Of a stretch of 64,000 bases of DNA, positions 37,625 to 46,934 are shown in pieces; within the stretch, counting starts at the first letter, position 1; each line of letters begins with the position of its first letter. The stretch is from Hymenobacter lapidiphilus. Its GTDB lineage: Bacteria; Bacteroidota; Bacteroidia; Cytophagales; Hymenobacteraceae. The notes beneath the pieces were generated by a model. That model ran no database searches, was not told the DNA's origin, and worked only from the letters and a program-made list of their open reading frames with translations. The translations under genes and the position numbers were made by a program. The stretch spans positions 42,317 through 106,316 of the forward strand of contig NZ_QVLT01000015.1 in assembly GCF_003417065.2 (NCBI RefSeq). The letters are read 5' to 3'.

Positions 37625-39715
37625 TCAGAACTTCATGCGCTGAATGCGCACCGCGTTGAGAATGGCGAGCAGGGCCACGCCCACATCGGCAAACACCGCC
37701 TCCCACATGGTGGCCAGGCCACCCGCGCCCAGCGCCAGCACCACGCCCTTCACCAGGAAGGCCAGCCAGATATTCTGCCAGACAACGGTGTGGGTGGCGC
37801 GGGCAATGCGGCGGGCGGTGGCAATCTTGCTCGGGTGGTCGGTTTGGATAACCACGTCGGCCGTTTCGATGGTGGCATCCGAGCCCAGGCCGCCCATGGC
37901 AATGCCCACGTCGGCCAGGGCTACCACCGGGGCATCGTTCACGCCGTCGCCCACGAAGGCTAGCTTGCGGCCGGCATCCAGGTACTGCTGCACATAGCGG
38001 GCCTTGTCTTCGGGCAGCAGGCCGCCGTGGGCCTCCGTGATGCCCAACTCGGCGGCTACGCGCTGCACGATGCTGTCTTTGTCGCCCGAAAGCATGACGA
38101 GCTTGGTAATGCCGTCGGCGCGTAGCTCGCGCACGGCGCGGGCGGCGTCGGGCTTGGGGGCGTCGGCCACGGTGAGGTAGCCGGCGTACTGCCCGTCGAG
38201 GGCCACCACCACGATGCTGTCCACCACCGCGTCTACTTCGGCCGGGTAAGCGACGTCAAACTCACTGAGCAGGCGGGTGTTGCCGGCCAGCACCGTGCGG
38301 CCGGCCACGCGGCCACGCAGGCCGTGGCCGGCAATTTCTTCCACGCTTTCCACGGCGGCCGTGTCGGTGGCGGTTGGGGCCGCGTGCTGCACCACGGCTT
38401 TGGCAATGGGGTGGGTTGATTTGGTTTCGAGGGCGCCGACCAGCCGCAGCAGCTCGGCTGCGGTGGTGCCGGGGGCGGTTACCACTTCGCGCACGGCAAA
38501 TACGCCCTCGGTGAGCGTGCCGGTTTTGTCCATCACCACAGTGTCAATCTCGCGCAGCACATCCAGAAAGTTGGAGCCCTTGAACAGGATACCGTTTTTG
38601 GAGGCCGCCCCGATGCCGCCGAAGTAGCCCAGCGGAATGCTGATAACCAGCGCGCAGGGGCAGGAAATCACCAGAAATACCAGCGCCCGGTACAGCCAGT
38701 CGCGGAACACGTAGTCATCGACCACAACTATTGGCACCAGCACCAGCAGCACGGCCAGCGCTACCACAATGGGCGTGTAGATACGGGCGAAGCGGGTGAT
38801 GAACTGCTGGGTTTTGGCCTTGCGCTCCACCGCGTCCTGCACCATGGCCAGAATGCGGCTGAGCTTGGTGTCGGCAAAGGCGGCCGTCACGCGCACGCGG
38901 GCCAGCGTGTCGAGGTTGATCATGCCAGCCAGCACCATGTCGCCCGGCTGCTTGGTTTGGGGGGCCGATTCGCCGGTGAGGGCGGCCGTGTTGAAGGAGG
39001 CCGCAGTGCCTTCCAGCGTACCATCAAGGGCTACCTTTTCGCCGGGCCGCACTTCCATCAGGTCAGCCAACTGCACCTGCTTGGGGTCGATGACGAGGCT
39101 TTGGCCAGCGCGGACCACGGTTACTTCGGTGGCCTGGATTTCGAGCAGCGCCCGGATGCTGCGCTTGGCCCGGTTCACAGCCGCATCCTGAAACAGCTCA
39201 CCCACGGTGTAAAACAGCATCACGGCCACGCCCTCCGGGTATTCTCCAATGGCAAAGGCGCCGAGGGTGGCCAGGCTCATGAGCAGAAACTCGTTGAACA
39301 CGTTGCCCGTGGGCAAGCTGACGGCAGCCGCCCGCAGCACCTTCCAGCCCACCAGCAGAAACGCCACCCCGTACCACAGCGGCCGCACCAATCCCACAAA
39401 AAACGGCACATCGAAGTAATCCAGCGCAAGGCCAGCCAGCAGCAGCGCCAGGCTCACGGCCGGCCACAGGTAGGGCCGCTCACTGGCCGGGCCGTGGTCG
39501 TGGCCGTCGAGGTCGTCGTGCGAGTGGCCCGCGTGCTCGTCGGCCGATTCGTTGTGGTGGTCGACCGTGTCGGTGGGCGGGTGATCCTGGCCGCGGGGGG
39601 CGGTGGCGGCTTTGGGCGTGAGCTGCTGTCGGTTGAGGGCCCCGACGTTGGCCAGGTCTACCTGCTTGGCGGTATTGAGCTCTTCGTCGGTGTTATCGGA
39701 GTACGGATCGGGCAT
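37625..39715 (-). CDS. Heavy-metal P1B-type ATPase (Zn/Cd/Co/Pb class likely)
   Basis: 696 residues from ATG 39715 (MPDPYSDN). In place of a Cys-type HMA domain the N-terminus has a His/Asp-rich stretch (DHHNESADEHAGHSHDD, then GHDHG), a metal-buffering tail. Motifs: actuator ALTGESAP, metal-site SCPCALVISIP, phosphorylation DKTGTLTEG, HP motif STHPIAKAVV, hinge GDGVNDAPVVALADVGIAMG. The CPC motif plus His-rich tail fits Zn2+/Cd2+/Co2+ export better than Cu+, although metal specificity is inferred. Inner membrane. Divergent from the TPR kinase gene with ~220 nt between. Confidence 0.92.
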   Translation of the reverse strand: MPDPYSDNTDEELNTAKQVDLANVGALNRQQLTPKAATAPRGQDHPPTDTVDHHNESADEHAGHSHDDLDGHDHGPASERPYLWPAVSLALLLAGLALDYFDVPFFVGLVRPLWYGVAFLLVGWKVLRAAAVSLPTGNVFNEFLLMSLATLGAFAIGEYPEGVAVMLFYTVGELFQDAAVNRAKRSIRALLEIQATEVTVVRAGQSLVIDPKQVQLADLMEVRPGEKVALDGTLEGTAASFNTAALTGESAPQTKQPGDMVLAGMINLDTLARVRVTAAFADTKLSRILAMVQDAVERKAKTQQFITRFARIYTPIVVALAVLLVLVPIVVVDDYVFRDWLYRALVFLVISCPCALVISIPLGYFGGIGAASKNGILFKGSNFLDVLREIDTVVMDKTGTLTEGVFAVREVVTAPGTTAAELLRLVGALETKSTHPIAKAVVQHAAPTATDTAAVESVEEIAGHGLRGRVAGRTVLAGNTRLLSEFDVAYPAEVDAVVDSIVVVALDGQYAGYLTVADAPKPDAARAVRELRADGITKLVMLSGDKDSIVQRVAAELGITEAHGGLLPEDKARYVQQYLDAGRKLAFVGDGVNDAPVVALADVGIAMGGLGSDATIETADVVIQTDHPSKIATARRIARATHTVVWQNIWLAFLVKGVVLALGAGGLATMWEAVFADVGVALLAILNAVRIQRMKF

Positions 39716-39935
39716 CAGGAATGGGAAACTGAGACGGCAGCGGATCCGGCCGGCAGTAGCCGCACCTGCTGCCATCCAAAACGGCAAACCACGGGTGGGG
39801 TTGCCAGGTGGCAACAGCAGCCAGGCTCTCAGGCGGTGGGCGTTCCGGCAAGCGGCCACCAGATTTCCTCTTTTGGATTTATTGGCGGATCGACTTCTAA
39901 TTAGGATAATACCGACAGGAAACTTACCTTTCCTC

Positions 39936-41999
39936 ATGCTCCGTTCTCTGCTGTGGACTTTTCTACTAACAAGCCTGCTGCTATTGCCGGTAGCCGGACA
40001 AGCCCAGAGTCCGCAGACCCTCCCGCTGCAGCTGGCCCTGGCCCGCGCAACCACCGATACGGCCCGGGTGCTGCTGCTGGCCGATTTAGCCGCCACCTTC
40101 CGCTACTCGTACTTCGACTCGGTGAGCTTCTACGCCCAACAGGGTTTGCGCCTGGCCCGCCGGCTGGGCTATGCCAAGGGCGAAGGCCGCTGCCTGTCGC
40201 GGCTGGCCATTCTGCCCGGCGAGCGGGGAAACCTGCCGCAGGCGCTGCGCCTAAACCTGGCCGCCCTGCGTCTCAACGAGGAAAGCCGCGACCTGGAAGG
40301 CACTGCCCGCACGCTTAACCAGACCGGGCTGCTCTATTTCGCCCTCGACGACTACCGCCCGTCGCTGCGGTACTCATTCCGGGCGCTGGACAGCTACCAG
40401 CGGGCCGGCACCACCGATACGTCGCAGCTCATCAGCGTAATTGCCAACCTGGGCGCCAGCTACGAAGGGCTACGCCGCTACGATTCGGCCGCTTTTTACC
40501 TAAACAAGGCCTGGCAGCTGACGGCCCGGCACCGCCCCCGGACCTGGAGCTGCTGGGGCAACCCCGCCCCCTACGTACTGCGCGAGCTGGGCCTGCTGCA
40601 ACTGGCCCTGGGCTACCCGCAGGCCGCCCTGGCCTACTACCAGCGCAGCGCCCGGGCTGCCGAGCCCGAAAACGACCTGCGCAGTGTCAGTCGGGCGTTC
40701 CAGTACATGGCCGAGCTACATAAGCAGCAGGGCCGGCCCGATTCCAGCATCTGGTATGCCCGGCGGGCCCTGGCGCTGGCCGCCAACCTGCCTTACGTAG
40801 TAGGCGTGGTGCGCAACAGCGCCCTGCTGATGGCGGCCTACGAAGCCCGCCAGCAGCCCGACAGCGCCCTGTACTACACCCACGTACTCCTCGCCGCCCA
40901 GGACAGCCTCTTCAACCCGCGGCGCATCAAGCAGCTCGATGCCATTGCCTTTAATGAGCACACCCGGCTGCTGGAGCTGGAGGCCGAACGCGGCAAGCTG
41001 CTGGCCCGCATACGCACTGGCGCCCTGCTGGCCGGGGCCGGGCTGCTGCTATTGGCGCTGCTGCTTCTCTGGCACCGCCATCGTCGGCAGCGGGATGCCA
41101 CCCGCCGCCTCGAAGTGCTGCACAGCCAGCTTGGCCAGCAGGCCCGCGAGCTGACCACCCAACGCGACGACTTGGTGAGGACGCTGAAAGAGCTTAAGAT
41201 AACCCAGGGCCAGCTGGTACTACGCGAGAAAATGGCGTCGTTGGGCGAGCTGATGGCTGGTATTGCCCACGAAATACAGCGCCCCGTTAGCCTGCTCCGA
41301 CGCTACGCAGCAGCCAGCACCGAGCTCTGCGACGAGATGCGCCAGTACCTCACCCAGCTGTGGCTGCCGCCCAGCCAGCAGGCACTGGCCGATAAGCTGC
41401 TCGACGCGCTGCACCAGAACCAGACCCATATTGTGCAGTATGGCCAGCGGGCCGAGTCGGTGGTGCGCGGTATGCTGGAGTACTCGCAGGGCGGTGGCGG
41501 GGCCCGCCAGCTCACCGACCTCAACGCCCTGGCCGAAGAGTACCTGCGGCTGGTGTACCACGACATGCGGGCCAAGAACCGCCACTTCAGTACCGCCCTG
41601 CTACTCCACCCCGACCCCACGCTGGAGCGCATAATGGTGGTGCGCCAGGACCTGGGCCGGGCGCTGGTGGGCGTGTACAGTGCCGCCCTGCAGGCCGTGG
41701 CCCAACGCCAGCGCCAGCCCGACGAAGACTACGTGCCCCAGATAGAGCTGACCACCCGCCGCACGGCGGCCAGCGTCGAAATAAGGGTGCGCGACAACGG
41801 CGAGGGACTGTCTCCCGAAACGCTGGTCACGGTGTTCCAGCGCTTCCCGGCCGGGGCCGAAACCGGCCTGAGCCTGGCCCTGAGCCACGACCTGATTACC
41901 CGCGGCCACGGCGGCACGCTCAGCGTCAGCAGCCAGCCCGGCCGCGGCACCGAGTACTGCATTGTGCTGCCCCTGCCCCAGAACGCCCAGAACGGGTAG
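39936..41999 (+). CDS. TPR-sensor histidine kinase with degenerate N box
   Basis: 687 residues from ATG 39936; TACCTTTC lies just before it. Signal peptide (1-24), periplasmic TPR array (~30-330), transmembrane helix (~360-385), coiled coil, then a DHp domain with ASLGELMAGIAHEIQRP (His near residue 444). Usual members read AHEIQNP. In the ATPase domain, where LLNNA-type Asn residues are expected, the sequence is LGRALVGVYSAALQAV, lacking the Asn that coordinates Mg-ATP; the G1 box DNGEGLSPE is present, the G2 region is GAETGLSLAL. It may be a weak or inactive kinase. The stop codon lies inside a palindrome. Confidence 0.88.
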   Translation: MLRSLLWTFLLTSLLLLPVAGQAQSPQTLPLQLALARATTDTARVLLLADLAATFRYSYFDSVSFYAQQGLRLARRLGYAKGEGRCLSRLAILPGERGNLPQALRLNLAALRLNEESRDLEGTARTLNQTGLLYFALDDYRPSLRYSFRALDSYQRAGTTDTSQLISVIANLGASYEGLRRYDSAAFYLNKAWQLTARHRPRTWSCWGNPAPYVLRELGLLQLALGYPQAALAYYQRSARAAEPENDLRSVSRAFQYMAELHKQQGRPDSSIWYARRALALAANLPYVVGVVRNSALLMAAYEARQQPDSALYYTHVLLAAQDSLFNPRRIKQLDAIAFNEHTRLLELEAERGKLLARIRTGALLAGAGLLLLALLLLWHRHRRQRDATRRLEVLHSQLGQQARELTTQRDDLVRTLKELKITQGQLVLREKMASLGELMAGIAHEIQRPVSLLRRYAAASTELCDEMRQYLTQLWLPPSQQALADKLLDALHQNQTHIVQYGQRAESVVRGMLEYSQGGGGARQLTDLNALAEEYLRLVYHDMRAKNRHFSTALLLHPDPTLERIMVVRQDLGRALVGVYSAALQAVAQRQRQPDEDYVPQIELTTRRTAASVEIRVRDNGEGLSPETLVTVFQRFPAGAETGLSLALSHDLITRGHGGTLSVSSQPGRGTEYCIVLPLPQNAQNG

Positions 42000-42093
42000 G
42001 GTGCGGGGCTTGTCCCCGCCCGCCGTTGAACGATTCAAACTGCGCCGTTCAACGGCGGGCGGGGACAAGCCCCGCACCCTACCCGTTCTGGGG
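41986..42093. repeat. GTAGGGTGCGGGG palindrome, copy 2, includes gene end
   Basis: 46-47-bp arms (41986-42031, 42047-42093) with the same GTAGGGTGCGGGGCTTGTCC core as 35011-35100, but extended outward by CCCAGAACGG / CCGTTCTGGG, which is the 3' coding end of the kinase gene. The TAG stop (41997-41999) is inside the arm. Confidence 0.9.
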
Positions 42094-42164
42094 CAACCCG
42101 GTTGCGCTTACCCGACTGCTCCGGCCTACCGAATCCTACAGGCAGAATCCCCGGCCCCCCTGCT

Positions 42165-42172
42165 TAGCTTTG
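42165..42172 (+). promoter_or_regulatory. -7 box for CheB-CheR-kinase gene
   Basis: TAGCTTTG matches TAnnTTTG, 45 nt before the ATG at 42217; a second near match TACCTTTT is at 42191-42198. Confidence 0.45.
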
Positions 42173-42216
42173 GGCACAGCCGGCCCCGCCTACCTTTTCT
42201 GGTCCGTGCTCTTCTC

Positions 42217-44550
42217 ATGCCCGATTCTGCCGCCCCATCCTACGCCGAAGTCCTTGAAAACCAGGAACTCGCTGCTCCTATTGACATAGATGCCCCGCCC
42301 GTCGAAAACCAAGTGAGCCCCCGCCAGCTGCGCCTGGCCCAGAATCAGGAAAACGCCGCCGAGAAGTTCCCGATGGTGGGGCTGGGCGGCTCGGCCGGCT
42401 CTTTGCAGGCCTTCGAAGCCATTTCCCGGGCCCTGCCGCCTACCCCCGGCATGGCCTTCGTGGTGGTGATGCACCTGGCGCCCGACCAGCCCAGCGAGCT
42501 GCCGGCCGTGCTGCAGCGCTTCACGCCCATGCCCGTGCACGAAGCCACCGATGGCCTGAAAGTGCGGCTCAACCACGTGTATGTTATCCCGCCCGACCGC
42601 GACATGAGCATGCTGCACGGCACGCTGCTGCTGTTTCAGCCCATCCAGGCCCGCGGCCGCCGCCTGCCCATCGACTTCTTCTTCCAGAGCCTGGCCAAGG
42701 ATGCGCGCGAGCGGGCCATCTGCATCATCTGCTCGGGCATGGGTTCCGATGGCACCGTGGGGCTGAAGATGGTGATGGAAAACTTCGGCATGGTGATGGT
42801 GCAGAGCCCCGAAACGGCCGAATACGACTCGATGCCCCGCTCGGCCATTGCCACCGAGTTCGTCGATTACGTGCTGCCCGCCGACCAGCTGCCGGCCAAG
42901 CTGCTCGAATACATACACAAGCCCCTGTTTGCCCGCCCCCGCCGCGAGCAGGCCGAATCGGACTCGCAGCCGGCCCACGCCCTGCAGAAAATCTTTATCC
43001 TGATCCGGGCCCAGACCGGCCACGATTTCAGCTTCTACAAGCGCAACACCGTGTTTCGGCGCATCGAGCGGCGCATGAACGCCCACCAGATGCACGGGTT
43101 CACGCAGTACGTGCGCTACCTGCAGGAAAACCCGACCGAGGTGGAAGCCCTGTTTCGGGAGCTGCTGATTGGCGTTACGAAGTTTTTCCGCGACCCCGAC
43201 GCCTATAAGGCCCTGCAGCGGCACTTGCTGCCGCTGCTGCGTGGCAAACCCACCGACAGCACGGTGCGGGTGTGGGCCCCCGGCTGCTCGACCGGCGAGG
43301 AAACTTACTCGCTGGCCATGCTGCTGCTCGAAAGCCTCGATGCCATCGACCCGGCCCGCTACCTCAAACTCCAGCTATTCGCCACCGACATCAACCCGGC
43401 GGCCATCGACTTTGCCCGCGCCGGCCTCTACCCGCCCAACATTACGGCCGACGTGAGCCCGGAGCGGCTGCAACGCTTTTTTGTGCGCCAGCCCGACGGT
43501 AGCTACCAGATAACCAAGGAGGTGCGCGACGTGGTGATTTTTGCGGTGCACAGCCTGACCAAGGATACGCCCTTCACTAAGCTCGATTTGCTGTGCTGCC
43601 GCAACCTGCTGATTTACCTGTCGGCCGAGCTGCAGAAAAACCTGCTGCCCATTTTCCATTACGCGCTCAACCCCAGCTCGCTGCTGTTTCTGGGGCCCAG
43701 CGAAAACCTGACCGGCTACCAGGAGCTGTTTATTCCGCTTGATATGAAGTGGAAGATTTCGCGGCGCAACGACGCCTCGCCGTCCATTCCCCGGCTCGTC
43801 AACTTCCCCTTCTCCCTCTCCCAGCACTCGGCCACAGCGGCGGGCAATGCTACTACTATGAGTACTTCTTCGCCCCGCAAAAGCGGGCCCTTCGCGCAGC
43901 TGCTGGCCGAAACCACCCGCCAGCAGCAGCTGGTGCTTTCGGCCATCCTCACCACCCAGGAAGAGGAGCGCCGCCGCATTGCCGAAGCCCTGCACAACGG
44001 CGTGGGCCAGCTGCTCTACGCCACCCGCCTACACCTCACCCAGCTCCCCGATTCGGAGGCCCTGCGCGCCGGCCAGCAGCTGCTACAGGAATCCATCCGG
44101 GCCACCCGCACTATCTCGTTCGAGCTCACGCCGCGCATTCTGGAAGATTTCGGCCTGCCCACCGCCCTGCGCGAGCTGGCCGACCGCGTGCCCGTGAGTC
44201 TGCTGCGCCTCCGCCTCTCGCTCGACGGCCTCGACGATTCGGCGCAACCCCTGCCCCCGCCGGTGCAGATGGCCGTTTACCGCATTGTGCAGGAGCTGCT
44301 CAGCAACGTGATGAAGCACGCCCAGGCCCGCGAGGTAACGCTACTCGTGGCCCGCCAGCCCGGGCAGCTGCGCATCCGCATCGCCGACGACGGCGTGGGT
44401 TTTGTGGCCGCGCCGGTACCCGCCAGCGGTGACATCGGGCTGGCCGGCATCCGCAACCGCGTCGAGCTGCTGGGCGGGGCGTTGGGTATTACCTCGGCCC
44501 CGCATCAGGGCACTACCATCGCAATCGAGCTGCCACTAGCCGTAAAATAG
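42217..44550 (+). CDS. CheB-CheR-histidine kinase fusion protein
   Basis: 777 residues from ATG 42217. Residues ~50-240: CheB methylesterase domain (VGLGGSAGSLQAFEAI, HLAPDQPSELP, ICSGMGSDGTVGLKMV containing the Ser/His/Asp set). Residues ~255-510: CheR methyltransferase (FRRIERRMNAHQ, WAPGCSTGEETYSLAMLL for SAM, LLCCRNLLIYL). C-terminal: HisKA_3 dimerisation domain with EEERRRIAEALHNGVGQLLY (phospho-His) and HATPase (IVQELLSNVMKHAQA N box, DDGVGF). Larger CheB/CheR hybrids usually carry PAS domains between CheR and kinase; none is evident. No chemotaxis genes are nearby. Probably a cytoplasmic signalling kinase. Its stop lies inside a palindrome arm. Confidence 0.9.
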   Translation: MPDSAAPSYAEVLENQELAAPIDIDAPPVENQVSPRQLRLAQNQENAAEKFPMVGLGGSAGSLQAFEAISRALPPTPGMAFVVVMHLAPDQPSELPAVLQRFTPMPVHEATDGLKVRLNHVYVIPPDRDMSMLHGTLLLFQPIQARGRRLPIDFFFQSLAKDARERAICIICSGMGSDGTVGLKMVMENFGMVMVQSPETAEYDSMPRSAIATEFVDYVLPADQLPAKLLEYIHKPLFARPRREQAESDSQPAHALQKIFILIRAQTGHDFSFYKRNTVFRRIERRMNAHQMHGFTQYVRYLQENPTEVEALFRELLIGVTKFFRDPDAYKALQRHLLPLLRGKPTDSTVRVWAPGCSTGEETYSLAMLLLESLDAIDPARYLKLQLFATDINPAAIDFARAGLYPPNITADVSPERLQRFFVRQPDGSYQITKEVRDVVIFAVHSLTKDTPFTKLDLLCCRNLLIYLSAELQKNLLPIFHYALNPSSLLFLGPSENLTGYQELFIPLDMKWKISRRNDASPSIPRLVNFPFSLSQHSATAAGNATTMSTSSPRKSGPFAQLLAETTRQQQLVLSAILTTQEEERRRIAEALHNGVGQLLYATRLHLTQLPDSEALRAGQQLLQESIRATRTISFELTPRILEDFGLPTALRELADRVPVSLLRLRLSLDGLDDSAQPLPPPVQMAVYRIVQELLSNVMKHAQAREVTLLVARQPGQLRIRIADDGVGFVAAPVPASGDIGLAGIRNRVELLGGALGITSAPHQGTTIAIELPLAVK

Positions 44551-44659
44551 GGAGGTGGTGAAATGAGGAGCTTGAGGTTTCGAGAAACCTGATTGCGCCA
44601 CTTGCGCCGCCAGAACTCCAAAACGTCAAACGCGCCATTTCACCACCTCCCTATTTTAC
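44542..44659. repeat. Inverted repeat joining two convergent genes
   Basis: Perfect 24-bp arms at 44542-44565 and 44636-44659 (cores AATAGGGAGGTGGTGAAATG and CATTTCACCACCTCCCTATT). The left arm contains the last codons and TAG of the CheB-CheR-kinase gene; the right arm ends next to the stop of the EamA gene. Likely bidirectional terminator. Confidence 0.9.
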
Positions 44660-44660
44660 C

Positions 44661-45095
44661 CTATTCGCCCCGGGCCAACAGCACCACGCCGCCCACAATG
44701 GCCAGCAGCCCCAGTGCCTGGGGCCACGCCAGCGTTTCGCGGGCCACCAGTACGCCCAGCAGAGCCGTGAGCAGCACCGAGCCGCCCACAATAATGGGCG
44801 TACCAACTGAGGCGGGCACGCCCCGCTCGAACACCACGAAGGTCAGGATTTCGGCCAGCCCCACGCCCAAGCCCGCCAGCGCGGCCAGCCCCAGGCCTTT
44901 ATTTGTAACGCCCAGCGGGGCGCCTTTCAGGTGCAGGCTCAGCAGCCAGATGCCGCCCAGTGCGGCGGCTACCAGCTGCAGCACCACGGCTCCGGCCGCT
45001 GCCGCAATGTGGCCCGCCGCCAGCTTAATGAAGAAGTTGTAGCCGGCCAGGCACAGCGCCGCCAGCAGCGCCAGCCCCAGCCAGCCGCCCGCCAC
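44661..45095 (-). CDS. EamA/DMT-type half-size membrane protein
   Basis: 144 residues from GTG 45095, which starts one nt after the DUF4259 stop. Four to five hydrophobic helices and an EamA-like pattern: ALCLAGYNFFIKLAAGHIAAAAG, VGLAEILTFVVFERGVPAS, PIIVGGSVLLTALLGVLVARETL, GLLAIVGGVVLLA. It is half the size of standard drug/metabolite transporters and would function as a dimer. An upstream ATG exists, but it would overlap DUF4259. Substrate unknown. Confidence 0.82.
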   Translation of the reverse strand: MAGGWLGLALLAALCLAGYNFFIKLAAGHIAAAAGAVVLQLVAAALGGIWLLSLHLKGAPLGVTNKGLGLAALAGLGVGLAEILTFVVFERGVPASVGTPIIVGGSVLLTALLGVLVARETLAWPQALGLLAIVGGVVLLARGE

Positions 45096-45096
45096 G

Positions 45097-45510
45097 CTAG
45101 GCGCCGGGCTTATCGAGACGCTTGAGCAGCTGCCGCTGCAAACCCTCCCAGTTCTCAAACTCGTCGCTGTCTTCCCAAAACTCCCGCAACTCCGACTCGG
45201 GCCCGAGAATAGTGCGCACGGCCTCCTGGGCGGGCTTGCGCAGAGGCTCCACGTGGCTCAAGTTGAGGCCCGGAACAACGCCCAGCAGATCGTTGGGGAA
45301 ATTGCGGGCGGGCTTGCCCAGAATGGCGGCCACGATTTCGGCCGCCGCCAGCCCCTCGCTGGCCACATCGGCGTCGAGGTACTCGCCATCGGCCTCCTGC
45401 ACGGCGGCCAGGGCCTGCTCGAGTACGCCGGCCGAGGGTTCGGCCTTGAAATCTTCGGCAAAGTCGGCGGCCGTGTCGTTGTCGAAGTTATAGTAGCCCC
45501 AGGCTCCCAT
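45097..45510 (-). CDS. DUF4259 family protein
   Basis: 137 residues starting MGAWGYYNFDNDTAADFAEDF, the conserved beginning of DUF4259 proteins, with the later EWxD/ELREFWEDSDEFENW end. Acidic, cytoplasmic, no known activity. Forms a two-gene unit with the EamA protein. The start ATG is unambiguous. Confidence 0.88.
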   Translation of the reverse strand: MGAWGYYNFDNDTAADFAEDFKAEPSAGVLEQALAAVQEADGEYLDADVASEGLAAAEIVAAILGKPARNFPNDLLGVVPGLNLSHVEPLRKPAQEAVRTILGPESELREFWEDSDEFENWEGLQRQLLKRLDKPGA

Positions 45511-45538
45511 GGTGTAGTGGTCTTTGTGGTTTGGTAAT

Positions 45539-45640
45539 GAAGCTGTCTAGAAAGTCACCAGAACGTCATGCCTCATCTGGCGTCTGCCTGTCGAAGCATG
45601 ACGTTCGCATAACTATCAACGCGACTTTCTAAACAGCTTC
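45539..45640. repeat. Nested inverted repeat with REP-like core
   Basis: Outer 18-bp arms GAAGCTGTCTAGAAAGTC (45539-45556) and GACTTTCTAAACAGCTTC (45623-45640), one mismatch, enclose a reduced AACGTCATGC-family unit (GAACGTCATGC ... GCATGACGTTC). Confidence 0.8.
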
Positions 45641-45738
45641 GATAGCGGAATGCCGCGCAAAAAAGGAAATTATTGGCACATACGGCCCGGCCGGAACGGC
45701 CGGACTCCTAAACGCCGGCCGCTCTTCGCAGCGCCCTG

Positions 45739-46728
45739 CTACTTCAGCTTTTCCTTGAGCAGCTCAATCTCAATGGCCGGCGCAATCTTCTCGTAGAGAA
45801 TGTTGTAGGCCGCCGTGGTGATGGGCATGGAAACCTGGAGCTTGCGGTTGATTTCGTAGATGCTTTTGACGGCGTAGTAGCCCTCGGCAATCATGTTCAT
45901 TTCCAGCTGGGCCGATTTCACCGAGTAGCCCCGGCCCACCATGTGGCCGAAGGTGCGGTTGCGCGAGAACTGCGAGTAGGCCGTCACCAGCAAATCGCCC
46001 AGGTAGGCCGAGCCCGACAGGTCGCGGGGCTCGGGGTTGAGGGCGTGGGCGAAGCGGCGCATTTCCTGCACCGCGTTGCTCACCAGCACGGCCAGGAAGT
46101 TGTCGCCGTAGCCCAGGCCGTGGGCAATGCCGCCAGTAAGGGCAATGATGTTCTTCATCACGGCGCAGTACTCGATGCCGTCGAGGTCGGTGGCGGGGTT
46201 GGCCTTCACGTAGCGGTTGCGCAGCAAGCGGCAGAAGTCCTCGGCCAGCTCGGCATCGGGCGAGCCGATGGTTAGGTAGCTCTGCTTTTCGAGGGCCACT
46301 TCTTCGGCGTGGCAGGGACCGGCCACTACGCCCAGCCGGGTGTGGGGCAGCCGGAACCGCTCGGCCACGTAATCGGTCACGAGCACGTTTTTGCCCGGAA
46401 TCATGCCCTTGATAGCCGAAATCACCCGCTTACCCTTCAGCGCGTCGCGGTCGAGCTTGTCGAGGGCGCTCTGCACAAAGGCGGCGGGCACGGCCAGCAC
46501 CAGCCAGTCGGCGGCCTCCACGGCCTCCTTCAGATCGGTGGTGGGCAGCACGCGGTCCAGGTCGAGGGCCACCGACGAGAGGTAGCGCGGGTTGTGGCGG
46601 GTGCGCAGCAGGTGCTGCACGTCGTCTTTACCGCGCATCCACCAATGCACGTGGCTGCCGTTTTCCGACAGGATTTTGGTGAGTGCAGTGGCCCAGGAGC
46701 CGCCGCCAAGCATGGCTATTTTTTCCAA
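45739..46728 (-). CDS. gpsA: Glycerol-3-phosphate dehydrogenase [NAD(P)+]
   Basis: 329 residues from TTG 46728 (read as MEKIAMLGGGSWATAL), the usual start of this family; a more upstream TTG would add residues encoded by a short TCAC repeat. Rossmann motif GGGSWATAL; VSAIKGMIPG; catalytic Lys region NIIALTGGIAHGLGYGDN; GLGD-like YLGDLLVTAYSQFSRNR. Reduces dihydroxyacetone phosphate to sn-glycerol 3-phosphate for phospholipid synthesis. A long perfect palindrome lies between it and the adaptor gene upstream. Confidence 0.95.
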   Translation of the reverse strand: MEKIAMLGGGSWATALTKILSENGSHVHWWMRGKDDVQHLLRTRHNPRYLSSVALDLDRVLPTTDLKEAVEAADWLVLAVPAAFVQSALDKLDRDALKGKRVISAIKGMIPGKNVLVTDYVAERFRLPHTRLGVVAGPCHAEEVALEKQSYLTIGSPDAELAEDFCRLLRNRYVKANPATDLDGIEYCAVMKNIIALTGGIAHGLGYGDNFLAVLVSNAVQEMRRFAHALNPEPRDLSGSAYLGDLLVTAYSQFSRNRTFGHMVGRGYSVKSAQLEMNMIAEGYYAVKSIYEINRKLQVSMPITTAAYNILYEKIAPAIEIELLKEKLK

Positions 46729-46794
46729 TGCGAGAATCGGTGAGTGAGTGAATGAGTGACTCGGCAACTAGGCGAGTTGATAATCCGGTGAACA

Positions 46795-46896
46795 AAGAAC
46801 GTCATTCAGAGCGAAGCGAAGAATCGCGCGTGAAGTCGTTAGGTTACCCTAACGACTTCACGCGCGATTCTTCGCTTCGCTCTGAATGACGTTCTT
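46795..46896. repeat. Perfect 49-bp-arm palindrome
   Basis: Arms 46795-46843 and 46848-46896 are exact inverted copies with a 4-nt TTAC loop. Ends AAGAACGTCATTC / GAATGACGTTCTT match the AACGTCATGC family termini, but the interior (GCGAAGCGAAGAATCGCGCG) differs from the other members. Confidence 0.95.
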
Positions 46897-46934
46897 CGCA
46901 GCTCGTTCACCAGGTCAACTATTCTGGCATCCGC

